Positions 19,877 to 32,000 of a stretch of 64,000 nt of DNA are shown piece after piece (positions within the stretch are counted from its first letter, which is position 1; each line of letters opens with the position of its first letter). The stretch is taken from the NCBI GenBank assembly GCA_942159475.1, contig OW804098.1, positions 8,326,773 through 8,390,772 of the forward strand. The letters run 5' to 3'. This DNA comes from Sthenelais limicola. Its lineage: Eukaryota > Annelida > Polychaeta > Phyllodocida > Sigalionidae. Made by a program: the position numbers and the translations under genes. A model generated the notes under the pieces. It was given only the letters and a program-made list of their open reading frames with translations, made no database searches and was not told where the DNA came from.

Positions 19877-22800
19877 GGGGGGGGGGGGGGCAAGATGCCC
19901 CCCCCCCCCCCCCCGCCTTCAACATTCCCCAAAGACAAAGTGCCCTGTAGAACCCCAACAGCCTCCACCCCAACAACCCCTCCTACTGGATTGTGCAATT
20001 TATTTTTGCCCATCTAGAAGTGCTTCGCTCCTACTACACTTGCAACAGCAGCCATCGCTTATAATTAATTATTTAATAGCCTTATTCTTTACAACTTTCC
20101 CCATTTTGTATCCATGATCAAATGCCCCAATTCATTGTGTGTTGTATGTTTTGTATTTCTTAAGTCCTTGAAAAACTGTATCACTGGTCTTGAAAGCCCT
20201 TGAAAGTCCGTAATTTATATCATGACAGAGGTGTAAGAACCCAGGCTGTTGAAATGAGTAATGGAAATATTTAGGGACTCTTACAAATCTTTCACGTGAT
20301 TAAATCGTGTAATTTGTGCCCCAGATATCCATAAATGGCACCTTTTATTTCAAAATTTTCTGGCGGTGGGGACATGCCCAGGAACCTCTTATTAGGGCAT
20401 AAGAATAGGCGCATAATAAAGAATAAAATCTTCAGTTAATCATCCAGTGAGTTTGGGGTGTAAGCATGGGTACAAGGTGTACACAGTGGTCGAAATAAGA
20501 AAAAAAATTAGCTTGCCCCTCCGGGCAAGTTCCATGACAAATCAGGTTGCCCGCCGAATTTTCAGGTTGCCCACCAACATAATGAGTAAAGTATGAAATA
20601 GTAAATAATAAGTATATAGTCATTAATATTACAAAATTACTGACTAATTATCCCAATTTATACTACTTTTTACTACTGTCTTTTACAAAGAGAGTGATGT
20701 TATAATAAAAGCAATGCTTTTGTGATAGATAATATAACAGGTGATTGTTAGGGTAATAAATTATGACTCAGGACGCCAATGGCATCAGTGTTGATGTCAG
20801 TCGGCAAACTATGGTGTCATCCTTGGGGCCCAAAAAGTGCATGTGTCCATGCTATCGGAATTATGTAAAATTTTTAATAATTTAAAAAAATATTATAGCA
20901 AGAATAGCATAGTATCGCGTATGAGGGGGGCTATATTCTCCGAGTATGGCCGAAAACTACGAGGCCGTAGGCCGAGTTGTTTTTCGGCCATACGAGGAGA
21001 ATATAGGCCGCCGAAGACGCGATACTGTGCTATTCTTGCTTTTATTCCATGATTCTTAACTTAAAACAACTTTATTTGCATTAATTTCATCAAACTTTGT
21101 TGTCCCCCAAGTCTCGAACGGTTGTGACGTCACTGTACAATACAAGGAATTTATATTGTCCACCTTGTGAGCGGCTCATGGAAAATCATGGAATATCAAA
21201 AATCATGGAATAAATATATATATTGTCTGAATTCAGATACTTTGGAAAAACTGGAAAATTGACAAATTTATACCTCCCGAAATACTCAGTCAGAGCTGCC
21301 AACTTCTACGATTTTGCCGTAGTAACTACGTTTTCAGTGTCAAAATACGATGCTACGATCTGCATGACCCAAACTACGATTTTGGGGAAATCTAGGACCC
21401 AAACATGTTCAAACAAGAAAATTCTTGACTGAAATATTTCTGGTTAGAATACTGGATATAATGTGGAATGTCTCTTTTACTTTCCTAAATTCATACAACA
21501 GTTATTCGATATTTGGTAAATTTTTTATGTTTCCGGGGATCATTATTCAATTATGGGTGTTCCAGGAAGATAATATTCTCATCTTTTGGTGTAAAGTAGT
21601 ATATAGCTAATGAAGATTTTAATGCATTTGAAATGAGATGGTAATTATTATAATCTTTTTTCTTCTATTTCAAATTATTTAATTGCATAATGATACTTTG
21701 CTACGCATTTGGAAAGTATTGTTATGATGACTATGAAAATAAAGTAGCCTACATGTATATCAGAACTTTTAATGCTTAAGGGATTGCCCTAAAAATCGGC
21801 AGAACGCACTAAAAAGGCACTAAATTTGCTCAAAATTTTCTGGGGGAGCATGTGCCCCCAGACCCCCCTACCCATCACTTGTACAAAATTTATTTAACTT
21901 TATATAGGCCTACTGTGTGACTTGCGATTCTAAAGTTATTTTTTACCCCCAGTATGCACTATTTATTAAAATATTTCTGGGGGGGGGGCCAAAGAAGGGG
22001 TTTGCTCCTTCCGCGATAGTGCACTCGGCTCCCCGCGAAAAACTAGGATTTGGGATCCTCACAGGTTGGCAGCTCTGCTCAGTAAAGTAAATATAAGACA
22101 CATTAAAAACGATTGTACGATCCCTTCACTTTGTCTCAAACAAGTCAAGAAAATTAGTCAATAAATACACCTGAATCTTGCTGTATTATTAGCTTGGCCA
22201 GGCGGGCAAGCTATTGGCCAAAGCAACTTGCCCGCCGCGATTTTTACTTGCCAAATGGCCCGGGCAAGCTGTTATTTCGAACACTGGTACATATTATATA
22301 TAAAGGGGATATGCTCATCCTCACAACATAATGCCTTTTGTATTGCGAACAATGGTCGATAGAAAACTAGAACTAAATGTTTGGTTTGATGCACGTGATA
22401 CTGTTGATGATGATTCTTTAATTTGATTTATTAGGCCACATTCCCGAGTTGAGAGAGAAAAAAATAGTTATGCTCGAAGGGGGCCCAGATAAAAAGATGT
22501 CAGAGATCCCGTCATCATACAGCAGTCGTACAGTTGCCCTTAGCCAAGGAACAGTAAATTTACTGACAGGTAAACTATTTTATGTATGAACTGTTTGAGT
22601 AAAATCATACACAAATTAGTCTCAGAATTCAAAATACTGAGGCAATATTCATTAATGGATGTCACAGGCGCATGTTTTTCCTGGACGAGAGAAAACCTGC
22701 TGCGTTTGGAGCAGTCTTAGTTGTACTTCTATAGTTATCATCTTTACAATCGTATCCTTATCTCACAGGTTTCATGTAACCGCACTGGGGTATTTTTCAA

Positions 22801-25800
22801 ATTCTAGATATCGGTGCTTGGGAGCATGTAGAAAATATGCGGTGTCAGCCGGTGAAATGCATGCAGGTAAGCTAACTTTGGGACGAAAACGAAAAGAAAT
22901 ATTATATATTTCGTACCGTACCCATGAACAGGTGAAGTTGACTGTAATTATTAGTATCGATTAGTAAGGAGATGATCATCGTGGATATGCCGTTAACGTC
23001 TCTTGATCTGCACCCACCCCACATGAACACATACTCGATATTTTCTAACTTTGATGAGCCTTTCACACCTTGGCCCAACTGGGGTTATTCCTGATGAGGA
23101 CTTGACTGCTTGTATTTTCCTCAATTGCAATATGTTCCTGTCATTTTTCTAGATTTGGGACTCCCGTTCCGACGCGATGATCTCGTTTAACAACGAGGAC
23201 ATGACCAATAACTTGGCGCACATCGTTGAAAATGATATCGTTTTAGAGGCCCTAAGAAAAAGTCTAGCTTCAATTGAAAATCGCGTAGAAGTCCGCTTCC
23301 AAAGTAGAGTGAAAGGCTATACTCTTCCACATCACCAGGCCGAGGACCAATCTGGGAATCATTTAGCTCAGGTTCATCTAGAAAGTGGTGAAACTCTGAA
23401 TACTCATTTGCTCGTAAGTATATAATACAGGTATACAAAGCAGTACCTTCAACATATCGCGTTTATGTTAAATTCGTTTTATTTAATCTATTTCCAGAAC
23501 GATCTTATTCCATAATTCGAACAGTATGAGTTATTACCAACAAACAGATTGTGGACATCTTCTTATCGTATAATAATAACAATTACGTAATAACTCTACT
23601 TTTTTGATAGCTGAAATATTTTCTGATTAATCTTAATATTCATCTCATTTCAGATTGGGGCCGATGGCTTTCGTTCATTAGTAAGGGAGACAGCACAAAT
23701 TCATAGTCTGAAATGGGAATATGAAAATATGGGTGTAGTCGCCACGCTACGGCTTTCTGAGGTTTGTCACGTATTTTCTAACATTTATTGATTTGGAAAT
23801 ATTTTGATGACTTAACTCGAATATTTCTAACAGAGATTTCTTTTTCTATTAAAACCCACTGTAATATTGTCACTTTTGCTTCATCTTGTAGCCTACTGAT
23901 AATAATGTGGCCTGGCAACGATTTCTAAGCACCGGACCAATCGCCCTGCTGCCTGTAAGTCTAGTTGAACTTTCCCTTTTTACAGCTGTTAGAGCCTTGG
24001 CATTTCATGACACCATTGAAGTAATTGTCGTGTACATGTAATACCGGTACTGAATTTCGCGAAAAGCCATGAAAAAATATTTTTAAGTCAGAAATATTCA
24101 GATACTTGTTTCAACACTATATTATTTCGTTATTTGACTAGCTGTCTCCAGAATATAGCTGTTTAATATGGAGTACGCTACCCGAGGAAGCGAAGGAACT
24201 ACTGCAATTGAATGCGGATTCCTTTGTTGATGCTGTAAACAATGCCTTTGTAAGTATTTTTTCCCATTCAGTTATAAATGCGTGGCCTCTATTATGGACC
24301 ATCAAAATAAATATCAGTACCGTATGGTTTGGAAATATTTCCTCCTGAAGATGAACCATCCTTGTGTGTCGCATTGATTTTAATGCATTGAGGAATGACT
24401 TCAAGCTGGAAAAAGATATTTTTCTATTTTATTATAGTGGACGGAGGAGGGAAAGTTACCTGTGACTGAGTATACAGGACAATTGTTGGATCAAGTGCTT
24501 TCTACATTTGGTTACGGTGAGATGATCTTAGTGTATCAGGCAAATATAAAAAGCATAGACATATTTAAATAAGTCTGGCTTGATGAACAGCTGTATGAAC
24601 GGAACTAGCCCTGGTAAAGATGTGTTTAAAAATATTAATAAAATACAATATATTGGTGGAAGGTAATGATTTTCTCCTTAGTGATCCCCGCAAATAGATT
24701 TTTGCTATTGTTTTATCTTTCCAGAAAGCCGTGCATTGAGGCAATTGCCGCCCACAATAATTGACGTAGAAAAGAAAAGTATTGCTGCGTTTCCATTAGG
24801 GTTCCTCCATAGTTCTCAATATGTAAGCGATCGGGTCGCCCTTATCGGGTAAGTTAATTCTTACGCGCTATAAAGTATTTGTTTTAAACCCAGTTGATTT
24901 TACAATCCATGTTATTATTGAAGGTTACAACTACATGTATAGCAACTGGAATCTTCTGATGTGTCTACGGTGAATGTTAGCTTCTTCCCACATAATAGAT
25001 TGATATGATGATTTGGCTGTATTCATAATAGATTGATATGATGATTTGGCTGTATTCATAATAGATTGATATGATGATTTGGTTGTATTCACAATAGATT
25101 GATATGATTATTTGGCTGTATTCATAATAGATTGATATGATGATTTGGCTGTATTCACAATAGATTGATATGATGGTTTGGCTGTATTCACAATAGAAAT
25201 CTGTTCTCTCAGGGATGCTGCACATCGATGTCATCCAATGGCTGGTCAAGGTGTCAACCTGGGATTTGGAGATGTTGTCTGTCTTAGGGACAAGATAGCG
25301 AAAGCAGTCCGCAATGGAGGCGACATAGGTACGTCGTCGCCAACAGCTGATATTTTAGAATATTAAAACTCAAGGACTTCATAAAGGGATTATTCCACAC
25401 ATCCTGTTGTAAATGTAACACTAACTATTACAACAATACTGTCACGCCATATATTTAAGTTTAACGCAGAATCATTGTGTAAAATACCGGTATTCTGTAT
25501 TCTATGGGTATACATTGCCACAGATTATTAACTTTAGTTATTCTGCATTTAACCTTTTGTGGGTTGATAGGCCTACTAGTTAGTATCTACTAGTTGGGCA
25601 ATCAATGTTTTTTGGAGGAGGGGGAAGAATAGAAGGGTGTAGTCAGGTTCACCACCAGGTGGCGAGGTAGGTGGCGCCACTAGTCCCACAATCTGGTAGG
25701 ATGAAACCTGACAAACTAAACAGGCTTTATAGAATCTACTTAAACTGAAAAAGTTATTTCTGAATTATTATTTAGTTTAACTGTGAGGGGCATTGCGTCG

Positions 25801-26911
25801 CATCGGACAGTAAACCGTTGTTTTTGCTCGTCTAAATTAAACATACCTAGGTTGATGGCAGTGCTGTTACATTTCTAGAGAATACTCCAATATTGATTAT
25901 TTTATCAGCGCAGACAAACCTATTATGTGCTTATATCTATCTGTTTGTGCCATTCTATTGATTCTCTTGATTAGGGTTTTACTGATATCTTTTTTGTCAC
26001 CGTATTTATTCATTGCCAATTATAGCTAATTAATATACCATTTATTTCGTTGTACCCGTCGTCGAAGCATTGAACATCATTGTGCACTACATTCATAATA
26101 TTACTGGTGATTCTTTTCTCTGTAGGATCTAGTCAATATCTCTCGGAGTACGAGGCTGAACGTCAAAGACACGTTGTTCCTACAATATTTGGTGTCGATG
26201 CTCTCTACCATCTTTACCGCAATGCATCAATTCCCGTTGTTCTTGCACGAAGTCTGGGACTTCAGGCTACCAATGCTTTTGGCCCACTCAAGGTAGGGAT
26301 GTATAGCTGGCTTTGTTCTGTCATTTGTGATCCGTTTCAGGAAAATGAGTCATAAGTCGCAAAAAATAGATTTTGAGATATCATTATATTTGAAAAGATG
26401 AGGTCAAGCTGATTTCAATGATAGTAAACAGTCTAATAATCTAATAAGTATTTCTAGATTTTAAGTTTGATATTTTCGTGTTTTTTTAAAAAAAGTTTTG
26501 AATATTTCTTGGGGTCAATAAACAGTAAAGTTACTAAATGCAGTCCATATAAGGACCTTTGAAACGAATAGATATATTACATAGATTGTCCTGAAATTTG
26601 ATATATAGATTTATGTAACCATGAGTTATCAACCCTTAAAAAGATAGAACATTCCAATAATGTGATCTTGTGAAGAAAACACTTTAAAAAATATCAATTT
26701 TGCGACTTATGACTCATTTTCCTGAAACACATCACATTTTGTATCCTGTACCGTATATTGGTTAATATCCAGTAGTTACACAAACTATCCATGAGTGATG
26801 TACTTTCCAAATTTTATTCTGCTTATTTTTTATGGTTAAAATTTTCTTATACTGACAATTTATTTGTTTATTCTTTTCCAGGAATTGTTCCGAAATCACG
26901 CAACGAAATAA
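19555..26911 (+). CDS. COQ6: Ubiquinone biosynthesis monooxygenase COQ6, complete (467 aa)
   Basis: FAD-dependent monooxygenase of the mitochondrial coenzyme Q synthome that hydroxylates the benzoquinone ring at C5. Twelve exons: 19555-19708, 22435-22569, 22808-22866, 23153-23413, 23654-23761, 23892-23954, 24142-24249, 24438-24516, 24725-24848, 25213-25328, 26126-26292, 26882-26911. All are GT-AG, phases agree, and the total is 1404 nt; human COQ6 is about the same length. Start: AAAATGAGG at 19555, giving a basic amphipathic presequence (MRRLVMNRLMRLRG). The FAD fold is YDVVISGGGMVGAAMLSALG; the second motif is IGADGFRSLVRE; the FAD-ribityl GD motif is GDAAHRCHPMAGQGVNLGFG. The ending is GLQATNAFGPLKELF...HATK. 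Poly(A) signal AATAAA at 26992-26997. No key residue is missing. Confidence 0.96.
19841..19914. repeat. GT/GA repeat followed by facing G14 and C17 runs
   Basis: A GT run (19841-19854), a GA run, 14 G (19877-19890), the short spacer CAAGATG, then 17 C (19898-19914), in COQ6 intron 1. The G and C runs can pair as a hairpin, and the G run alone can form a quadruplex. Lengths may be inexact. Confidence 0.85.
20898..21039. repeat. 142 bp foldback hairpin
   Basis: The outer arms GCAAGAATAGCATAGTATCG / CGATACTGTGCTATTCTTGC pair with one mismatch. The inner arms GCTATATTCTCC...GTATGGCCGAAAA / TTTTCGGCCATAC...GGAGAATATAGG pair nearly fully. The centre (GAGGCCGTAGGCCGAG) is itself palindromic. A foldback or MITE remnant. 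Confidence 0.75.
21291..22077. mobile_element. 787 bp hAT-like element nested in the older element
   Basis: Terminal inverted repeats CAGAGCTGCCAAC and GTTGGCAGCTCTG, flanked by CTCAGT at 21285-21290 and 22078-22083. The interior is non-coding and includes TACGATTTTG words and a G run. CAGAGNTGCCAAC-type ends are typical of hAT non-autonomous elements; the visible duplication is 6 bp, not the usual 8. Confidence 0.7.
24991..25196. repeat. 33 bp minisatellite at the end of COQ6 intron 9
   Basis: About 6.2 tandem copies of a 33 bp unit (AATAGATTGATATGATGATT then TGGCTGTATTCA), the last ending 16 bp before the exon 10 acceptor AG at 25211-25212. The repeat therefore occupies the usual branch-point region. 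On the minus strand it produces a false repetitive peptide frame. Confidence 0.9.
26327..26735. mobile_element. 409 bp TIR element in COQ6 intron 11
   Basis: Inverted ends of about 38 bp: GTGATCCGTTTCAGGAAAA then TGAGTCATAAGTCGCAAAA, mirrored at 26698-26735. It starts 35 bp after the exon 11 donor. A related copy is at 62217-62615. Each arm carries an AP-1-like TGAGTCAT. No coding capacity. Confidence 0.8.
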
Positions 26912-28067
26912 CTTTGAGCTCCTCGGAATCCAACAAGTTTCAAGATATGCATCGGCAGTCATACTGTTATATGCTGTATTTGTAGTGTGTAAATAAATTA
27001 ACATTGCTTTAAAAAACTTTCCCGCTTTTGGATTCTTCATATTGTGATTTACTAAGATGAGCATAAATCAACCAAACTCTGTTTGTGTGCCCTTAAACTC
27101 ACCCAAACAACTATTTCGAAATATGCTGTAGTCATATTAGCTGGTTCATTTTAGATATAAAAATTATCGACAAGGGCCGAGGTGAGCCCGAGCCTATAGC
27201 TCAATACCAGGAGATCATAATTATTAGTCTTGCTCCATTTCTCCATAACGTTCCGGTCTGGCATTCCTTTTATGAAGTAATAGTTTTCTAACGTAGTGTA
27301 TTTGCAGCATTTCTTTTGTTCAATAAATACTTGGATATGAAAATGGGGATATTTACCTCACAAATACCGTGGTTGAAATATGAAAATGGGGATATATACC
27401 TCACGAATAGTCGTTGAAATAGCCTCATTTGCAGAGGTGAATACTTAATAAGTGCGTGGCTGGTAATGTCCTGTTGATATTACGTTTTTTTCTATTAAGT
27501 TTTTCTTCTATTTTGGATTGTTACATTTCTTTGGTTCAATAAATACTTGGATATGGATATGAAAATGGGGCGATTCTTATCAAGTATTTACTTCTATTTT
27601 GGATTCTGTTACCAGCTAGTATTAAGAGATAAACGGGACCAAAACATCAACATGTATTATAGGGATGTGGCTTCGATGTCACATGACCATTATGAGAAAA
27701 AGGACGAGTACAAAGAATATACTTTAAAAAATATTTATTACAACAAAATTACAAAGACCAATTATTTAATAAAAAAATAATATACTTGTGATAAGTTAAG
27801 GTATAACAGGATAACCATTAATACTTAGTGAACAAATCATTATCAGCCTGAATTGTGCCTAAACGTAATACATTCTAATTTGCCTAAAAGTGTTTGTGAT
27901 GAATTACTGCGAGCCGGATACCTAACCCTACTCCCTTTCTCGTGAAGGGAGGGGGAGGTACGATTTCCCTCTGCTCTGACCAGTCGCAAGGAGTTTTCTC
28001 TCCCTCACAAACTTGCAGAATTTTGTATAATTTTTCCTGTTTGGAATATTCATATACTCTACTTCCG
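26912..28067. other. Spacer between COQ6 and the candidate minus-strand exons
   Basis: Contains the COQ6 3' UTR and poly(A) signal. GTTCAATAAATACTTGGATA is duplicated at about 27318 and 27534, with extra GAAAATGGGGATAT words between. A minus-strand AATAAA (TTTATT near 27735) could end the gene whose candidate exon stops at 28068. No other exon is recognised. Confidence 0.4.
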
Positions 28068-28678
28068 TTATCTTATTTGCCTTGGCGTCTTCGGATGTAT
28101 CCACGACCTGTTAAAATAGAAAAAAACGAAAAAACTTGGGTTTATTTTCTCATCGGTTGGGATAAATTCATTTAACAAAGGCCATATTCTAATATGTGAT
28201 ACAGGATAAACGGCTCAACAGGCAATCGCTTGCATATAAACAAAAAATTGGAACAAACTCTGTATAGATGTAATGTGGAAAATTAACCACAGAGAATAAG
28301 TTTCAAAGAATAGCAAATTTATGTAAGATGGAATCAGAACATTTGTATCTCATGTGATTATTTGTCGATCTATATATATACTTTTAGCTATGAGGACATC
28401 ACCAAATTACAGGGCTTTCTGTGCATGATGGATTGAATAACATTTTAAAACATTTACATAATCAATATGCCAGAAGCGAGATACAAATGAAATAGTCAAT
28501 AATGTAATACCTTGATAGAACAGCAAGACCAACATCAGGATGAGCATTAGGTTGGCAGTTCATAGCGACCAGCAAGTCAGAACAGGACGAGATGCAGGGA
28601 GTCCCTGGGAAGCGTCTGGGCACGCAGCTGCTGCCGTCCTTGGATAGTTGCAGGTCCGAATACATTTCCATGGACAAC
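28068..28678 (-). CDS. Candidate last two exons of an unrecognised minus-strand gene
   Basis: Exon 28678-28511 has an acceptor (GTTTCAG|G) and a donor (ATCAAG|GTATTA) and one frame open throughout, reading LSMEMYSDLQLSKDG...FPGTPCISSCSDLLVAMN...GLAVLSR. It joins in phase to 28107-28068 (acceptor TTTTAACAG|G), which adds SWIHPKTPRQIR and a stop. I do not recognise the product. The exon is related in sequence to part of each unit of the tandem array that begins at 29017. It could be the 3' end of the gene starting at 48394, with the array inside an intron, but no exon chain proves that. It may also be non-coding. Confidence 0.3.
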
Positions 28679-28679
28679 C

Positions 28680-29016
28680 TGAAACAAAACTAAACAGCGG
28701 CCCTACTGCCCTGAGTGACATGCCCCTGCCCCCAATTTTAGATGACCCCTTACATAATTCTAGGAGTTAATTATCTATTTAACCAAATTAAGACAAATTG
28801 ACGATCAAATGTAGAAACTTGAGAATGGAAGAAAGGATTAACTCAGAAAAAATGAAACCCCCAGAAGTCAAACCAATCACCCCAAAAGAATTTCAGATGA
28901 CCTCTTACAGAAGTACAGGATTTACTTAAGGTCTAGTTACTTTAGACAAAAAGACAATATCAAATTTTGAAACTTGAGAAAGGGAAAATTGTTTACTGTA
29001 TCACGCAGTCACCTGA
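28680..29016. repeat. Two degenerate partial copies of the array unit, left flank
   Basis: Segments at about 28680-28840 and 28850-29016 each align loosely with the stretch of the array unit that follows the GCAGGTCC word: TGCCCCCAATTTTA, TTACAG..., AGGTCTA...GTTACTT, then CAAATTT.GAAACT..TGAGAA. The divergence is far greater than between array copies, so these are old edge copies. Confidence 0.55.
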
Positions 29017-32000
29017 CAAATCGGGTCTACTCTTTTTCTCTCTAGCTTTGCTTCACAATAAATCCAGATGGAAAATTCGACTTCTCTTACACGGCAGCTC
29101 TCTGGGGGAAACCTTAATCACTTGCGGCACCACCCTGCGTTAAGTCAACCTAGGCTAGATCCTCCGGTCCCTGCAGTGGGTTCCCACATTGCCCTCACGG
29201 GAGCAGCTCTCTGCTATTTGCAAACACACAAGAAATGTGAAGGGCAAGGCGCCGGCCCCAAACTGGAGCAGCTGGTGGCGCACAATAATTCAATGACAAG
29301 AAATCCACTACTTTTGATACGGCAGGCATTTGGATATGGTGATGATATGCTACATATGGTATGATAGAATACGTTCCAGTCACTGATAGTGTTTTTAGCT
29401 TACTTTCAAGGATGGATGTTTAAACTGTGCTCGACGACTCTAGCTCACAAGATCTTTTGCTTTTCTATACTATAACTGCAGCACTAGGCTCCGTCTCACT
29501 AGACTGGCAATCCTTCAAGGACTATTCAAGTTGGCAGCGCTTACTCAATTACTAGTGGGCGTCTCCGGCCCCTCAATAGCTGTGTACACGAGGCATGGTG
29601 GCAGTCAATAGCGACCAGCTACAAGTTGGAAAGAGAATGTAAGGAGAAGGTGCCCCTCGGGAAGGGTCGGGCCGCTGTCTTCGGGCGGTTGCAGGTCCAA
29701 GAACCACTGAAACACAAAACTCAAGAAAGGCTTTTCTCCCCCCTTGCCCCCAATACCAATTTTAAGGAATTACAGGACTTTTCGTTTAGGTCTAAATGCA
29801 GTTACTTACTATGGCGAACCTACTTCTATTCAACCGGGCATTTGAGTCAGAAAACGGACAAATGGATTAATCAAATTTAGAAACTCTTTTTGAGAAAGGA
29901 AAAGACATTTACTGTGTCGTGCTGACACCCACGGGGCTGCCCAGGCCTGCCTCAGGTTTGGATACGCTTGTGTGCGGGAGGCTCAGCGGTTAGGTCAGCT
30001 TTGGCTCTTGTGGTACGGGCATGGGAGTGGACCGTCCCCTGGCTCACTTCAATTTCAGGCTGGAAGTATGAACTCAAACGCTTCTTTGCACAAGGTAAAG
30101 TGCAGAAGGCACTGCGACAAGCTACTTGGGCTTGGTAGGATGCTCTGACAAATCGGGACTACTCTTTTTCTCTCTAGCTTTGCTTCACAATAAATCCAGA
30201 TGGAAAATTCGACTTCTCTTACACGGCAGCTCTCTGGGGGAAACCTTAATCACTTGCGGCACCACCCTGCGTTAAGTCAACCTAGGCTAGATCCTCCGGT
30301 CCCTGCGGTGGGTTCCCACATTGCCCTCACGGGAGCAGCTCTCTGCTATTTGCAAACACACAAGAAATGTGAAGGGCAAGGCGCCGGCCCCAAACTGGAG
30401 CAGCTGGTGGCGCACAATAATTCAATGACAAGAAATCCACTACTTTTGATAAGGCAGGCTTTTCTATATGGTGATGATATGCTACATATGGTATGATAGA
30501 ATACGTTTCAGTCACTGATAGTGTTCTTAGCTTACTTTCAAGGATGGATGTTTAAACTGTGCTCGACGACTCTAGCTCACAAGATCTTTTGCTTTTCTAT
30601 ACTATAACTGCAGCACTAGGCTCCGTCTCACTAGACTGGCAATCCTTCAAGGACTATTCAAGTTGGCAGCGCTTACTCAATTACTAGTGGGCGTCTCCGG
30701 CCCCTCAATAGCTGTGTACACGAGGCATGGTGGCAGTCAATAGCGACCTGCTACAAGTTGGAAAGAGAATGTAAGGAGAAGGTGCCCCTCGGGAAGGGTC
30801 GGGCCGCTGTCTTCGGGCGGTTGCAGGTCCAAGAACCACTGAAACACAAAACTCAAGAAAGGCTTTTCTCCCCCCTTGCCCCCAATACCAATTTTAAGGA
30901 ATTACAGGACTTTTCGTTTAGGTCTAAATGCAGTTACTTACTATGGCGAACCTACTTCTATTCAACCGGGCATTTGAGTCAGAAAACGGACAAATGGATT
31001 AATCAAATTTAGAAACTCTTTTTGAGAAAGGAAAAGACATTTACTGTGTCGTGCTGACACCCACGGGGCTGCCCAGGCCTGCCTCAGGTTTGGATACGCT
31101 TGTGTGCGGGAGGCTCAGCGGTTAGGTCAGCTTTGGCTCTTGTGGTACGGGCATGGGAGTGGACCGTCCCCTGGCTCACTTCAATTTCAGGCTGGAAGTA
31201 TGAACTCAAACGCTTCTTTGCACATGGTAAAGTGCAGAAGGCACTGCGACAAGCTACTTGGGCTTGGTAGGATGCTCTGACAAATCGGGACTACTCTTTT
31301 TCTCTCTAGCTTTGCTTCACAATAAATCCAGATGGAAAATTCGACTTCTCTTACACGGCAGCTCTCTGGGGGAAACCTTAATCACTTGCGGCACCACCCT
31401 GCGTTAAGTCAACCTAGGCTAGATCCTCCGGTCCCTGCGGTGGGTTCCCACATTGCCCTCACGGGAGCAGCTCTCTGCTATTTGCAAACACACAAGAAAT
31501 GTGAAGGGCAAGGCGCCGGCCCCAAACTGGAGCAGCTGGTGGCGCACAATAATTCAATGACAAGAAATCCACTACTTTTGATACGGCAGGCATTTGGATA
31601 TGGTGATGATATGCTACATATGGTATGATAGAATACGTTCCAGTCACTGATAGTGTTTTTAGCTTACTTTCAAGGATGGATGTTTAAACTGTGCTCGACG
31701 ACTCTAGCTCACAAGATCTTTTGCTTTTCTATACTATAACTGCAGCACTAGGCTCCGTCTCACTAGACTGGCAATCCTTCAAGGACTATTCAAGTTGGCA
31801 GCGCTTACTCAATTACTAGTGGGCGTCTCCGGCCCCTCAATAGCTGTGTACACGAGGCATGGTGGCAGTCAATAGCGACCAGCTACAAGTTGGAAAGAGA
31901 ATGTAAGGAGAAGGTGCCCCTCGGGAAGGGTCGGGCCGCTGTCTTCGGGCAGTTGCAGGTCCAAGAACCACTGAAACACAAAACTCAAGAAAGGCTTTTC

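Larger units (their letters stand above)
20484..22286. mobile_element. Degenerate hAT-like element in COQ6 intron 1, carrying nested insertions
   Basis: Left end CAGTGGTCGAAATAA...AGCTTGCCC and right end GGGCAAGCTGTTATTTCGAACACTG are imperfect inverted repeats. CAGTG ends are typical of hAT transposons. No transposase frame is visible. The flanks do not give a clear 8 bp duplication. Nested inside are a 142 bp hairpin (20898-21039) and a second element (21291-22077). Confidence 0.55.

Noticed and set aside
24991..25196. A repetitive minus-strand peptide frame
   Set aside because: It is the 33 bp minisatellite read as codons.
26293..26355. Read-through of COQ6 exon 11 to a stop at 26355
   Set aside because: A GTAGGG donor at 26293 and a matching last exon at 26882-26911 give the family's normal C-terminus.
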